DNA from: Dyadobacter fermentans
Lineage (GTDB): Bacteria > Bacteroidota > Bacteroidia > Cytophagales > Spirosomataceae
Reading direction: 5' to 3'
Length of the DNA: 64,000 nt
Assembly: GCF_019924045.1 (NCBI RefSeq)
Contig: NZ_JAHXBN010000032.1
Coordinates: 1 to 64,000 of the forward strand
Numbering within the stretch: position 1 is the stretch's first letter; each line of letters starts with the position of its first letter. Under the pieces are notes generated by a model. That model saw only the letters and a list, made by a program, of their open reading frames with translations, had not been told where the DNA came from and made no database searches. Both the position numbers and the translations under genes were made by a program. Of the stretch, positions 44,173-51,850 are shown piece after piece.

Positions 44173-44806
44173 ACTTATTCGGCTGCGGCGTGTAGCGCAA
44201 ATAGGGCTTCACGATATTCAAACCTTTTGTAAACTTCTTCTGCGCATCTTCGGTGCTTACGGCAGGCACCACGATCACGTCTTCACCATCTTTCCAGTCT
44301 GCCGGTGTGGCTACGGAATAGTTGGCAGTCAGTTGGAGAGAATCCACCACACGAAGGATTTCGTTGAAGTTACGGCCTGTCGATGCAGGGTAAGTCAGTG
44401 TCAGTTTGATCTTCTTGTCCGGACCGATCACAAATACCGAGCGTACCGTTGCTTTTTCGCTGGCGTTCGGGTGGATCATGTCATACAATTGCGCTACCTG
44501 GCGGCCTTCATCAGCGATGATCGGGAAGTTCACTTCGGTATCGTTTACTTCATTGATATCCGGGATCCAGCGGTGGTGTGAATCCAGGTCGTCGACGCTC
44601 ACGGCGAGTACTTTCACATTGCGTTTCTCAAACTCACCTTTCAAAAGGGCCGTTTTACCCAATTCGGTTGTACAAACGGGAGTAAAGTCAGCGGGGTGAG
44701 AGAACAACAATCCCCAGCTATCTCCCAGCCATTCGTGAAATTTAATGGGTCCTTGCGTGGTATTTGCTTCAAAGTCCGGTGCGATATCTCCTAATCGAAG
44801 TGACAT
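44171..44806 (-). CDS. 1-Cys peroxiredoxin (Prx6 type)
   Basis: A 211-residue peroxiredoxin with the active motif PADFTPVCTTELGK (single Cys near residue 47) and no resolving Cys elsewhere in the protein, as in the Prx6 subfamily. The long C-terminal arm (RVVDSLQLTANYSVATPADWKDGEDVIVVPAVS) is also typical of Prx6. It reduces peroxides in the cytoplasm using an external thiol donor. Its stop codon lies at the edge of the GC-rich repeat block. It is transcribed alone; about 305 bp without a gene separate it from the DabA-like start. Confidence 0.92.
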   Translation of the reverse strand: MSLRLGDIAPDFEANTTQGPIKFHEWLGDSWGLLFSHPADFTPVCTTELGKTALLKGEFEKRNVKVLAVSVDDLDSHHRWIPDINEVNDTEVNFPIIADEGRQVAQLYDMIHPNASEKATVRSVFVIGPDKKIKLTLTYPASTGRNFNEILRVVDSLQLTANYSVATPADWKDGEDVIVVPAVSTEDAQKKFTKGLNIVKPYLRYTPQPNK

Positions 44807-45111
44807 AATGGTGAAGGTTTAAAGAATGAAACATTAATCTACTAACATTGTAGAGTAGAACACAAAATTAAAGAAATAGTTTCATTAAACGGCCCATTTC
44901 TTCCATTAATAAATCCTCCGGCAAACCGCTCCCGCCAAAGCGGCATTACCGGCTGATAATCTTCATTTTAACCAATTTTAACCGCATTTTAAGGCTTGTT
45001 TAATTGCGTTTTAATTGCTGTTTGTCTCCTTTGAGAAACGAAAACCGGAGATGGGTTCTGCGCCCGGCCGGTCGGCAAAAAGACTTTGTAAAACGCTATC
45101 AGCTTCTGCAC
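44807..45111. other. Divergent intergenic region before the DabA-like gene
   Basis: About 300 bp between the peroxiredoxin (minus) and the DabA-like gene (plus). The frame of the DabA-like gene is open upstream to an ATG at 45004, but those residues (such as RRWVLRPAGRQKDFVKRY) are not conserved. No RNA or regulatory site can be named. Confidence 0.4.
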
Positions 45112-46662
45112 ATGACAGCCCGGAACAACTCTTTCGACGAACTCGCGGTACTGCATGAGTTGAAGCGGTTTTTGCCGGCATTGTCGGCCGGAAGGGCATT
45201 TACCCACCGGAATCCGTTGGAGGCTTTTCAGCACTTACACTTTCATGACGCGCTGCGGCACGCGTCCGAAATGCTCGGTTACCAAACCTCCCTTTCCCTG
45301 GAAGAATACCGTTCGTTTTATAACTCTAAAAGAGTGAAACCCGACGTTCTGGAAAAAGTGCTGGTGGAGAAAAAGGGAGCTGCAAAGACCTTTGAGTGGC
45401 AGGACAAAGTGCTGATGAAGAAATTCCCGACCGCCGCGGCCGCACCGCGGATCGGCCGGTTGAGGGCCAACTGGCAAAAGCAATATAGCACGGATCCGGA
45501 TGCCCGTGTCCATCCCAGATTGTTCCGTATCCTCGGCAACTATCTCGACCACGGCGTTTCGGACTGGTCATTCCCGGTACGCGGACAAGGCTTTCTCGAC
45601 TCCATGCGCGAAATGGAGGCGAACAGCTTTATCAGCGCATTCAATACGCCCCGGGCGCGTAAAATGCTTTTGCAGAACACGCCGTCGATCGGCGATCTGC
45701 TCGCTATCATTGTCGGCGACGAGGCACTTTTCAAACAATACCTTTTCGACCAGCAATTTGCCCATCGGGGCTGGTCGGGATTGGTGGCAACTTTGGAAAG
45801 TAACCGCAACAACCTGCCCAATCGTAGCCATATTACCCTCCGGGAGTTGATCGTGTTCGAATTGCTCCTGGAAATCGACGTACTGGACGATCGCCTTGGT
45901 AAGCAGTGGGAGCCGCTCGCTTCCCGCCTGGCAAGTCCTCCGAACGATTTGTTTGCACCGGTCCCCGCCAGCGAAAAGAGCGAGGTACTTGCCATTTGGC
46001 AGGAAGTGGTGGAATGGAGCTATTATGAGGAAGTACTAGCCGGATTAAGCCGGAATTCGCCGAATCAGCACAACAGTTATGCGTCGGGAACGGTTCGCGC
46101 GAGCGCCCCGGAGTCCCTTTGCATTATCGGAAGGCCCTCGGTAGCGCGGAACACCCCGCCCGGCTACCGTGTGGCTCTCCACAGTTACGACTTCTCGCTC
46201 GATCGGGACGGTGCTGAGCTGGAAAGGATGCTCGAAACCGTGGTACCCTCGCTTGGGGCCACCAATCTTGAATACTTTTTCTCCCGCACGAATTTCGCGG
46301 ATGTGAATGCCGGCAATGCGCTGCTTGATCAGCTAATAGGCCTGTTCGGCGTGGCTGATGGTACCCGCGGAGATTTACGGCCGGGTTTGCCAACCGAACT
46401 CACAGAAGGACTGGAACCAATACGCCTGCTATGCATTGTGGAGCATTTCCACGAAACGGTGCTGAAAGTAGTCGGACGGCGATCCGTCGGGCGGCGGTCC
46501 GTCGGACGGCGATCCGTCGCACAATGGATTATGAATGAGTGGGTACACCTGGTAGTGATCGACCCTGTCAGCCGTGAACTCCGGGTCTTAAAGAACGGTG
46601 AAATGGTGGGCTATAAGTCCGACCCATTAAAATATTCGCTATCGGTGGCTGGTGATTGGTGA
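45112..46662 (+). CDS. Short DabA-like protein (DUF2309) without zinc catalytic core
   Basis: About 516 residues from ATG 45112 (MTARNNSFDELAVLHELKRF). The N-terminal half matches DabA/DUF2309: FTHRNPLEAFQHLHFHDAL, then YRSFYNSKRVKPDVLEKVL, QGFLDSMREMEANSF. The C-terminal part also matches: TPPGYRVALHSYDFSLDRDG, LEYFFSRTNFADVNAG, DLRPGLPTELTEG, WVHLVVIDP. DabA, with DabB, is an energised inorganic-carbon accumulation system with a carbonic-anhydrase-like zinc site (two Cys, one Asp, one His). The central section with the CxD and H...C motifs is absent: the sequence passes from VLAGLSRN directly to ESLCIIGRP. The usual length is 750 or more. A 15-bp repeat adds GRRSV units near the C-terminus. 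Activity cannot be assumed. Confidence 0.72.
   Translation: MTARNNSFDELAVLHELKRFLPALSAGRAFTHRNPLEAFQHLHFHDALRHASEMLGYQTSLSLEEYRSFYNSKRVKPDVLEKVLVEKKGAAKTFEWQDKVLMKKFPTAAAAPRIGRLRANWQKQYSTDPDARVHPRLFRILGNYLDHGVSDWSFPVRGQGFLDSMREMEANSFISAFNTPRARKMLLQNTPSIGDLLAIIVGDEALFKQYLFDQQFAHRGWSGLVATLESNRNNLPNRSHITLRELIVFELLLEIDVLDDRLGKQWEPLASRLASPPNDLFAPVPASEKSEVLAIWQEVVEWSYYEEVLAGLSRNSPNQHNSYASGTVRASAPESLCIIGRPSVARNTPPGYRVALHSYDFSLDRDGAELERMLETVVPSLGATNLEYFFSRTNFADVNAGNALLDQLIGLFGVADGTRGDLRPGLPTELTEGLEPIRLLCIVEHFHETVLKVVGRRSVGRRSVGRRSVAQWIMNEWVHLVVIDPVSRELRVLKNGEMVGYKSDPLKYSLSVAGDW
46471..46518 (+). repeat. In-frame 15-bp tandem repeat in the DabA-like gene
   Basis: Three units, gtcggacggcgatcc, gtcgggcggcggtcc and gtcggacggcgatcc (46471-46515), plus GTC, encode VGRRS repeated three times. 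The motif resembles the intergenic 'gtcggcggtc' repeats near 44 kb. Because the unit is a multiple of three, copy-number changes do not break the frame. Confidence 0.75.
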
Positions 46663-46701
46663 GGCCGCATTGCTGATTAATACCGGTCGTCGATAGCTTT
46701 T

Positions 46702-47667
46702 TTGAGTGAATGTATGTTTTGGAGTGATTTCCATTTTGACGGTTTGACGCTGTCCTATCTGACCATCGGATTGGCTATGACAATGCTGGCTGTATGGAAT
46801 GGCCGCAAAACATTGCGCGGACATAAGCAATGGCCCCGCTTTATCATTACGGTTCTATTTTTTTGTGCGGGTTACGGGTTAGCCATTTTGTCTGGTGGAT
46901 TAAAAATGTTGTTGCTTGGCTGGGAGATTATGGGCATTGCCTCATTTCTGCTCATTATCCTCCACCGCGATTTCAAAGACAGTGGCGTACCGACGCCCGG
47001 CCGCCCGACTTTCGGCATTCCGGCGAAAGCCTTCTTTATATATCGCTTGGGTGATGTGGGCTTGCTCCTTGCCATGTGGGCAAGCCACCACCTCGGGCGG
47101 GAAAACGCGGCGGTAGTCTCTTTGCTGGTACTGGTAACGGCTTCCATGCAATCGTCGCAGTTGCCGTTTTGCTCGTGGCTGCCGCAGGCGCTGCAAAACA
47201 CCACGACGGCAGGTGCGATTGTACTGGCTACGCTTACGGTACAGATGGGCGTGTTCCTCCTGCTGCGTTCTTACCCGTTTTGGGAGCACCAGCTATCCAT
47301 CCGGATGCTCATCGGAGTGCTCGGGTTCGTTGCAGCTGCGATGGCGGCAGGGGCAGCGAGGGTTCAATCATCGGTGAAACGGCGCGTTGCCTATGTGTCG
47401 ATGGCTCATACGGGACTCATTTTTATCGAAGTAGCTGCGGGTTTTAAAAGCCTGGCACTCATACATGTCGCAGCAAATGCATTCCTGGGTGCGTACCGGC
47501 TACTGGTTCCGCCTGCGCTTGTACCAGCGTCCGCGGGGAAAAGTGCTCATTTAAATAAAAGAACCTGGGAGGACCGGCTGCCTAAAAAGCTGAAATACAC
47601 CATTTACATGTTCTACACGAAGGAATGGGGCTTGTACGCCCGCCTTTCAAAGTACCTCAGACCGTGA
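46702..47667 (+). CDS. Short DabB-like membrane subunit (NDH-5/NuoL family)
   Basis: A 321-residue protein with about eight membrane helices of the proton-pumping antiporter family: MLLLGWEIMGIASFLLIILHRD, AFFIYRLGDVGLLLAMWASH, SSQLPFCSWLPQALQNTTTAG, SSVKRRVAYVSMAHTGLIF. NuoL-type proteins and DabB have 450 or more residues; this one stops early. The key lysine of the SAQ-PFH motif is replaced (SSQLPFCSWLPQ) and the following His is missing. A Lys in VKRRVAY is kept. The gene starts 39 bp after the DabA-like gene and is probably cotranscribed, so the two form a reduced pair. Ion coupling is inferred from the family, not shown. Confidence 0.68.
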   Translation: MSECMFWSDFHFDGLTLSYLTIGLAMTMLAVWNGRKTLRGHKQWPRFIITVLFFCAGYGLAILSGGLKMLLLGWEIMGIASFLLIILHRDFKDSGVPTPGRPTFGIPAKAFFIYRLGDVGLLLAMWASHHLGRENAAVVSLLVLVTASMQSSQLPFCSWLPQALQNTTTAGAIVLATLTVQMGVFLLLRSYPFWEHQLSIRMLIGVLGFVAAAMAAGAARVQSSVKRRVAYVSMAHTGLIFIEVAAGFKSLALIHVAANAFLGAYRLLVPPALVPASAGKSAHLNKRTWEDRLPKKLKYTIYMFYTKEWGLYARLSKYLRP

Positions 47668-47753
47668 CACCATTTATGTTAACCCACCAATCAAATCATC
47701 AAACTGAATACCGATTTTCATAATTATAGTTAACCTGTTCGTTTAAGTTTCGG

Positions 47754-47787
47754 AAACCATCTCATGTTTAAAATGAGATGGTTTTTT
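47754..47787 (+). terminator. Terminator after the DabB-like gene
   Basis: AAACCATCTCAT (47754-47765) and ATGAGATGGTTT (47773-47784) form a perfect stem followed by a T-run. Confidence 0.85.
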
Positions 47788-47846
47788 GTTTAATTTGAAC
47801 TAAGCCTGCGTGTTTTGTTTTTTTAGAGAAAAACTAACCTATCCCC

Positions 47847-49025
47847 TTGAAACTGCCCGTCTATTTGGATCATAACGCGACTACCCCTGTGGACCCGAGG
47901 GTTTTGCAGGAGATGCTCCCCTATTTTTCGGAAAGGTTCGGGAATGCGGCCAGCCGCACGCATTCCTATGGCTGGGAAGCCGAAGAGTCGGTGGATATTG
48001 CGCGGGAACAGATTGCGAACCTCATAGGCGCACACCCGCAGGAAATCGTGTTCACGTCCGGTGCTACGGAGGCTGTGAACCTGGCCATTAAAGGCGTTTT
48101 TGAAAATTCGGAGCAGGCGGAGAAGCATATTATCACCGTATGTACCGAGCACAAGGCAGTGCTTGATACATGCAAACACATCGAACGCCTTGGCGGCAGT
48201 GTTACCTATTTGCCTGTCGATACAAATGGGCTGATCAGCGTCACAGACCTTGAAAATTCCATTACTGCCCATACCATTCTCATTGCAGTCATGTACGCCA
48301 ACAACGAGACGGGGGTAATCCAGCCCGTTCGTGAAATAGCCGCCATCGCGAGAAAGCATCAAATTCCATTCCTGTCCGACGCCACGCAGGCTGTGGGTAA
48401 AATCCCGGTGAATGTCCAGAGCGACGGAATAGACCTGCTGGCATTGAGTGCGCACAAAATCTACGGTCCCAAAGGCGTAGGTGCATTGTACGTCCGCAGG
48501 AAGAATCCTGCCGTGACGTTAACCGCCCAGATCGACGGCGGCGGCCACGAACGGAACATGCGCAGCGGCACACTGAATGTCCCCGGCATTGTCGGGCTGG
48601 GCTGGGCCTGCGAGATTGCTGGCGCGGAAATGGCCCGTGAAAGCAAGCGCGTTGCTGCGCTTAGAAATGCATTTGAAGTAGAACTGCTCGTGCTGCACGA
48701 CATCGAGATCAATGCAGAGGACGCACGCAGGCTCCCGCATTGTACCAATATCTCATTCGGGCAGGTGGATGGCGAAAAGCTGATATTCGAAGCAGGGAGC
48801 GATCTGGCATTTTCGCGCAGCTCGGCATGTACCTCTGCCACTTTGGAGCCCAGTTATGTGCTGAAAGCGATGGGCTTTTCAGATGAGCGTATCCACAACT
48901 CGTTCCGTTTCAGTTTCGGGAGGTTCTCTACGGAAGAGCACGTCAGCCACGCGGTCTCCGTTATTTCAAAGATTGTAAAACAACATCGCCATGAAAGAGA
49001 TCACGGACATCATCCGGTCGTATGA
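47847..49025 (+). CDS. Cysteine desulfurase (NifS/IscS-like), probable Moco sulfuration
   Basis: A 392-residue PLP enzyme. YLDHNATTPVDPRVLQEMLPY begins the fold; TSGATEAVNLAIKG, VMYANNETGVIQP and the PLP Lys in ALSAHKIYGPKGVGAL follow; the catalytic Cys is in SRSSACTSATLEPSYVL. It takes sulfur from cysteine. The start of xdhC lies within its last codons (35-bp overlap in another frame), so it is translated with the XdhC gene. In molybdenum-hydroxylase clusters such desulfurases supply the sulfido ligand that XdhC places on the cofactor. The His-rich tail (QHRHERDHGHHP) is a consequence of the overlap and may bind metal. Confidence 0.85.
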   Translation: MKLPVYLDHNATTPVDPRVLQEMLPYFSERFGNAASRTHSYGWEAEESVDIAREQIANLIGAHPQEIVFTSGATEAVNLAIKGVFENSEQAEKHIITVCTEHKAVLDTCKHIERLGGSVTYLPVDTNGLISVTDLENSITAHTILIAVMYANNETGVIQPVREIAAIARKHQIPFLSDATQAVGKIPVNVQSDGIDLLALSAHKIYGPKGVGALYVRRKNPAVTLTAQIDGGGHERNMRSGTLNVPGIVGLGWACEIAGAEMARESKRVAALRNAFEVELLVLHDIEINAEDARRLPHCTNISFGQVDGEKLIFEAGSDLAFSRSSACTSATLEPSYVLKAMGFSDERIHNSFRFSFGRFSTEEHVSHAVSVISKIVKQHRHERDHGHHPVV

Positions 49026-50187
49026 GCAGGCATTGATTTCGGGCAAGCGCATGGCGCTCGCGACGGTTGTACACGTGGAGGGCTCCTCGTACAGGCGCCC
49101 CGGCGCGCGCATGCTCGTGACGGACGATGGCCAGCTTACCGGCGCCATCAGCGGCGGTTGCCTCGAAGGCGATGCATTACGGAAAGCATTACTGGCCATT
49201 TCCCAGCAGAAAAACAAGCTGGTAACTTACGATACCACCGACGAAAACGATACCACGCTAGGCGTTCAGCTTGGCTGCAACGGGATTGTACATATCCTTT
49301 TTGAACCCATTCAAACAGCCGACGCCGATAATCCGGTGGAGCTATTGAAAAAGGTTTCGGCGAAACGCCAGAATGCCGTGCTGGTAACATTGTTCTCCCT
49401 GCATTCCCGCACAGGGGCGCAACCCGGTACCTGCTTCCTGCATTTGCAAACGGACGATCTGGTGACGCGCAACTGCACCGAACCGGAAATGTACGATCAG
49501 CTGCTCTCCGAAACGCAGGCAGCCTACCAGCGGAACGATTCATTCTTCAAATCATTCGACAACCAATCGCTAACCGGTTTTATCGAGTATTTCAACACCC
49601 CTCCTTCCCTCATCATAGCAGGTGCAGGCAATGATACCATTCCGCTCACCGAAATGGCTAGCGTGCTGGGATGGGATGTGACCGTCGTCGACGGCCGTAC
49701 AGGCCATGCTACCCGCCAGCGGTTTCCCAAAGCCGGAAAAGTGCTGGTATCACGTGCAGAGGATGTTTTAGAGCATATTACCGTCGACGAACGGACTTTT
49801 GTGCTGCTTATGACACATAACTACAATTATGACCTCGCATTGCTGAAACAGTTGCTGACCGTGGACGCCTGCCGGTATGTAGGCGCATTAGGCCCGAAGA
49901 AAAAGCTCGAACGGATGTACGGAGAGCTGGAAGGCGAAGGAATGATGATTACCGACGTGCAAAAGGCAAAGGTCTACGGACCGGTGGGCCTCGATATCGG
50001 TGCCGAAACCTCGGAAGAAATCGCATTGTCGGTATTAGCGGAAATTAAGGCCGTGCTGGGCAGACGCGTGGGGCTTTCGCTTCGTGAGAAGCTGGAACCG
50101 ATCCATAACCGATCCGACCAGCGTGTGGATTATACCCGCGAGGAGAAGGAGGATTTTCTCTGCGCAGTACAAACCATAACGCCCTGA
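48991..50187 (+). CDS. XdhC-family molybdenum cofactor sulfuration/insertion protein
   Basis: A 398-residue protein with both XdhC modules: the N-terminal XdhC_CoxI part (LATVVHVEGSSYRRPGARMLV, GAISGGCLEGDALRK, LGVQLGCNGIVHILFEPI) and a C-terminal Rossmann fold (SLIIAGAGNDTIPLTEMASVLGWDVTVVDGR, then VGALGPKKKLERMY and GLDIGAETSEEIALSVLAEI). XdhC binds molybdenum cofactor, stabilises its sulfurated form and delivers it to xanthine-dehydrogenase-type enzymes. It overlaps the desulfurase gene by 35 bp and precedes the MobA-like gene by 6 bp. The client enzyme is not in this window. Confidence 0.88.
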   Translation: MKEITDIIRSYEQALISGKRMALATVVHVEGSSYRRPGARMLVTDDGQLTGAISGGCLEGDALRKALLAISQQKNKLVTYDTTDENDTTLGVQLGCNGIVHILFEPIQTADADNPVELLKKVSAKRQNAVLVTLFSLHSRTGAQPGTCFLHLQTDDLVTRNCTEPEMYDQLLSETQAAYQRNDSFFKSFDNQSLTGFIEYFNTPPSLIIAGAGNDTIPLTEMASVLGWDVTVVDGRTGHATRQRFPKAGKVLVSRAEDVLEHITVDERTFVLLMTHNYNYDLALLKQLLTVDACRYVGALGPKKKLERMYGELEGEGMMITDVQKAKVYGPVGLDIGAETSEEIALSVLAEIKAVLGRRVGLSLREKLEPIHNRSDQRVDYTREEKEDFLCAVQTITP

Positions 50188-50193
50188 TCCGCC

Positions 50194-50793
50194 ATGCCGC
50201 ACAATGAATATGGCATCGTAATCCTCGCTGCGGGTAATTCTTCCCGGCTCGGCGAGCCTAAGCAACTCCTTCAATTTCAAGGCAAAAGTCTGATCCGCCA
50301 CATAGCGGAAGCGGCGGTGGAAACGGTCGGCGGCAACGCGGTCGTTGTGACTGGTTCCAATGCAGAGGCAATTGAAACAGAATTGAAAGGTCTGCCCTGC
50401 AAGCTGGCATTCAACGCCGAATGGCAGGATGGGATGTCGGCTTCCATTAAAACCGGCATCAATGCGCTGCAATCATATATTCAACCTGTAAAAGGAGCGG
50501 TTCTGGCCGTAAGCGACCAGCCATTTGTTTCGAAGGAAGTATTTAATGCATTGATTATCAATTCCGAAGAAACGGCAAAGGGTATCGTAGCCTGCCGATA
50601 CAGCGATTCGCTCGGTACACCGGCATTTTTTGCCGCCTCCTACTTCCCAGCCCTGCTCCAACTCACCGGCGCTGAGGGTGCAAAAAAGCTTTTCAAACGC
50701 TACGCCGACGATGTTTCGGTCTACGCATTTCCACAAGGCAGCATCGATATCGACACCCGGGAAGATTACAAGCGACTGATCTCCGGGATTTAA
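50194..50793 (+). CDS. MobA-like nucleotidyltransferase (molybdenum cofactor)
   Basis: A 199-residue protein with IVILAAGNSSRLGEPKQLLQ (nucleotide-binding LAAGxSxRxGxPK) and VLAVSDQPFVSKEVFN (acidic metal site). The family includes MocA and MobA, which add CMP or GMP to molybdopterin. Beside cysteine desulfurase and XdhC, the MCD-forming MocA activity is the better guess for a xanthine-dehydrogenase-type cofactor. Start ATG 50194, 6 bp after xdhC. The end of the operon has no strong terminator. Confidence 0.78.
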   Translation: MPHNEYGIVILAAGNSSRLGEPKQLLQFQGKSLIRHIAEAAVETVGGNAVVVTGSNAEAIETELKGLPCKLAFNAEWQDGMSASIKTGINALQSYIQPVKGAVLAVSDQPFVSKEVFNALIINSEETAKGIVACRYSDSLGTPAFFAASYFPALLQLTGAEGAKKLFKRYADDVSVYAFPQGSIDIDTREDYKRLISGI

Positions 50794-50844
50794 GCGGCTA
50801 TTTCTTTTCAGTATTTATCCAAAAAATAAATTTTCGCTCAACTG

Positions 50845-50899
50845 TTGCGAATGTAGAATCATCAGTTACATTTGTAGTGTACTATTTAACTAGAACACT
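50845..50899 (+). promoter_or_regulatory. Promoter and YtrA-type operator of the ABC operon
   Basis: TTG (50845-50847), a 19-bp spacer and TACATTTG (50867-50874) form a Bacteroidota promoter. Directly over the expected start site is an inverted repeat, AGTGTACTA (50876-50884), TTTAAC, TAGAACACT (50891-50899), with 8 of 9 arm positions complementary. AGTGT...ACACT palindromes are typical of YtrA-subfamily GntR repressors, and the operon encodes one. Binding is inferred. Confidence 0.7.
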
Positions 50900-50913
50900 A
50901 AAACAAATAGGCA

Positions 50914-51747
50914 ATGATCCGACTCAATCAGGTTTCATTCGGGTATAGCAAGCGCAACATGCTTTTTGAAAATCTCGACCTGCAACTCGAACCCGGCCAC
51001 ATTTACGGACTGCTGGGCAAGAACGGCGCAGGTAAATCCAGCTTGTTGCGAAATATGGCCGGGCTGCTCTTCCCACTCGCGGGGAAAATCGACGTACTGG
51101 GTTATGAACCTCAAAAGCGGCTTCCGGCATTTTTGCAGGACATTTTCTTCATTCCCGAGGAAATCTATCTTCCGTCGGTCACGGTTGACAGGTACCTGAG
51201 CCTTATGGCGCCTTTTTATCCCAAATTTGATGAAACGCAATTTCGCAACTACATCGCCGAGCTCGATATTCCTGTCGCCAACAAGCTCACGGGCATGTCG
51301 TATGGGCAAAAAAAGAAAGTACTGATCGCATTTGCATTATCGACCAACACGCGGGTGCTGATTATGGACGAGCCTACCAATGGGCTCGATATTCCGTCCA
51401 AAAGCCAGTTCCGCAGGCTGGTGTCCGCTGCGCTGGACAAAGACCGGCTGGTCCTGATCTCCACCCACCAGGTCCGCGACCTCGACAACCTGATAGACGC
51501 CATTATCATACTCGAAGACAGCAAGATCATGATTAAGCACAGCCTCGACATCGTCGCCGAGCGTCTTTGCTTCCGCGAGTTGCCAAGTATTGAGTTTGAT
51601 GAACGCGTACTGTATTCAGAACCCTCGCTGCGTGGCTACCGGGCTGTTTTCGAAAATTCCACTCAGGAAGAAAGCCGCGTAGACCTGGAACATCTGTTCA
51701 ATGCGGTGCTCGAAAATCCGGCCCGTATCAGCAAAATCTTCGCCTGA
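50914..51747 (+). CDS. ABC transporter ATP-binding protein
   Basis: A 277-residue ATPase: Walker A GLLGKNGAGKSSLLRNMAG, Q-loop FFIPEEIYLPSV, signature GMSYGQKKKVLIAF, Walker B VLIMDEPTNGLDIPS and switch His in LISTHQVRDLDNL. The overall form resembles the YtrB/CcmA-type exporters associated with GntR (YtrA) regulators. It has a promoter and palindromic operator immediately upstream and is the first gene of an operon: ATPase, a 32-residue hydrophobic ORF, permease, GntR, and an exported protein. Substrate unknown. Confidence 0.9.
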   Translation: MIRLNQVSFGYSKRNMLFENLDLQLEPGHIYGLLGKNGAGKSSLLRNMAGLLFPLAGKIDVLGYEPQKRLPAFLQDIFFIPEEIYLPSVTVDRYLSLMAPFYPKFDETQFRNYIAELDIPVANKLTGMSYGQKKKVLIAFALSTNTRVLIMDEPTNGLDIPSKSQFRRLVSAALDKDRLVLISTHQVRDLDNLIDAIIILEDSKIMIKHSLDIVAERLCFRELPSIEFDERVLYSEPSLRGYRAVFENSTQEESRVDLEHLFNAVLENPARISKIFA

Positions 51748-51749
51748 CC

Positions 51750-51848
51750 ATGCGCCTGTTCATCCTATTCCTGCTTGTAGCCATGAGCCTGCTCATGCGG
51801 TACTTGCTTCCATCCCTGATCCCTGTCCATTCTTCCCCCATTTATTAG
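51750..51848 (+). CDS. Tiny hydrophobic ORF of 32 residues between ATPase and permease
   Basis: ATG 51750 begins 2 bp after the ATPase stop, and TAG 51846-51848 ends 2 bp before the permease ATG. The product (MRLFILFLLVAMSLLMRYLL, then PSLIPVHSSPIY) is one membrane helix with a polar tail. The tight, regular packing on both sides suggests a real small membrane protein, perhaps a subunit or a coupling leader peptide. Chance cannot be excluded from one sequence. Confidence 0.5.
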   Translation: MRLFILFLLVAMSLLMRYLLPSLIPVHSSPIY

Positions 51849-51850
51849 CC

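Noticed and set aside
46471..46518. Sequencing or assembly artefact in the DabA-like gene
   Set aside because: The three units differ at several positions and keep the frame, so they are more likely real than a collapsed or duplicated read error; not fully excluded.
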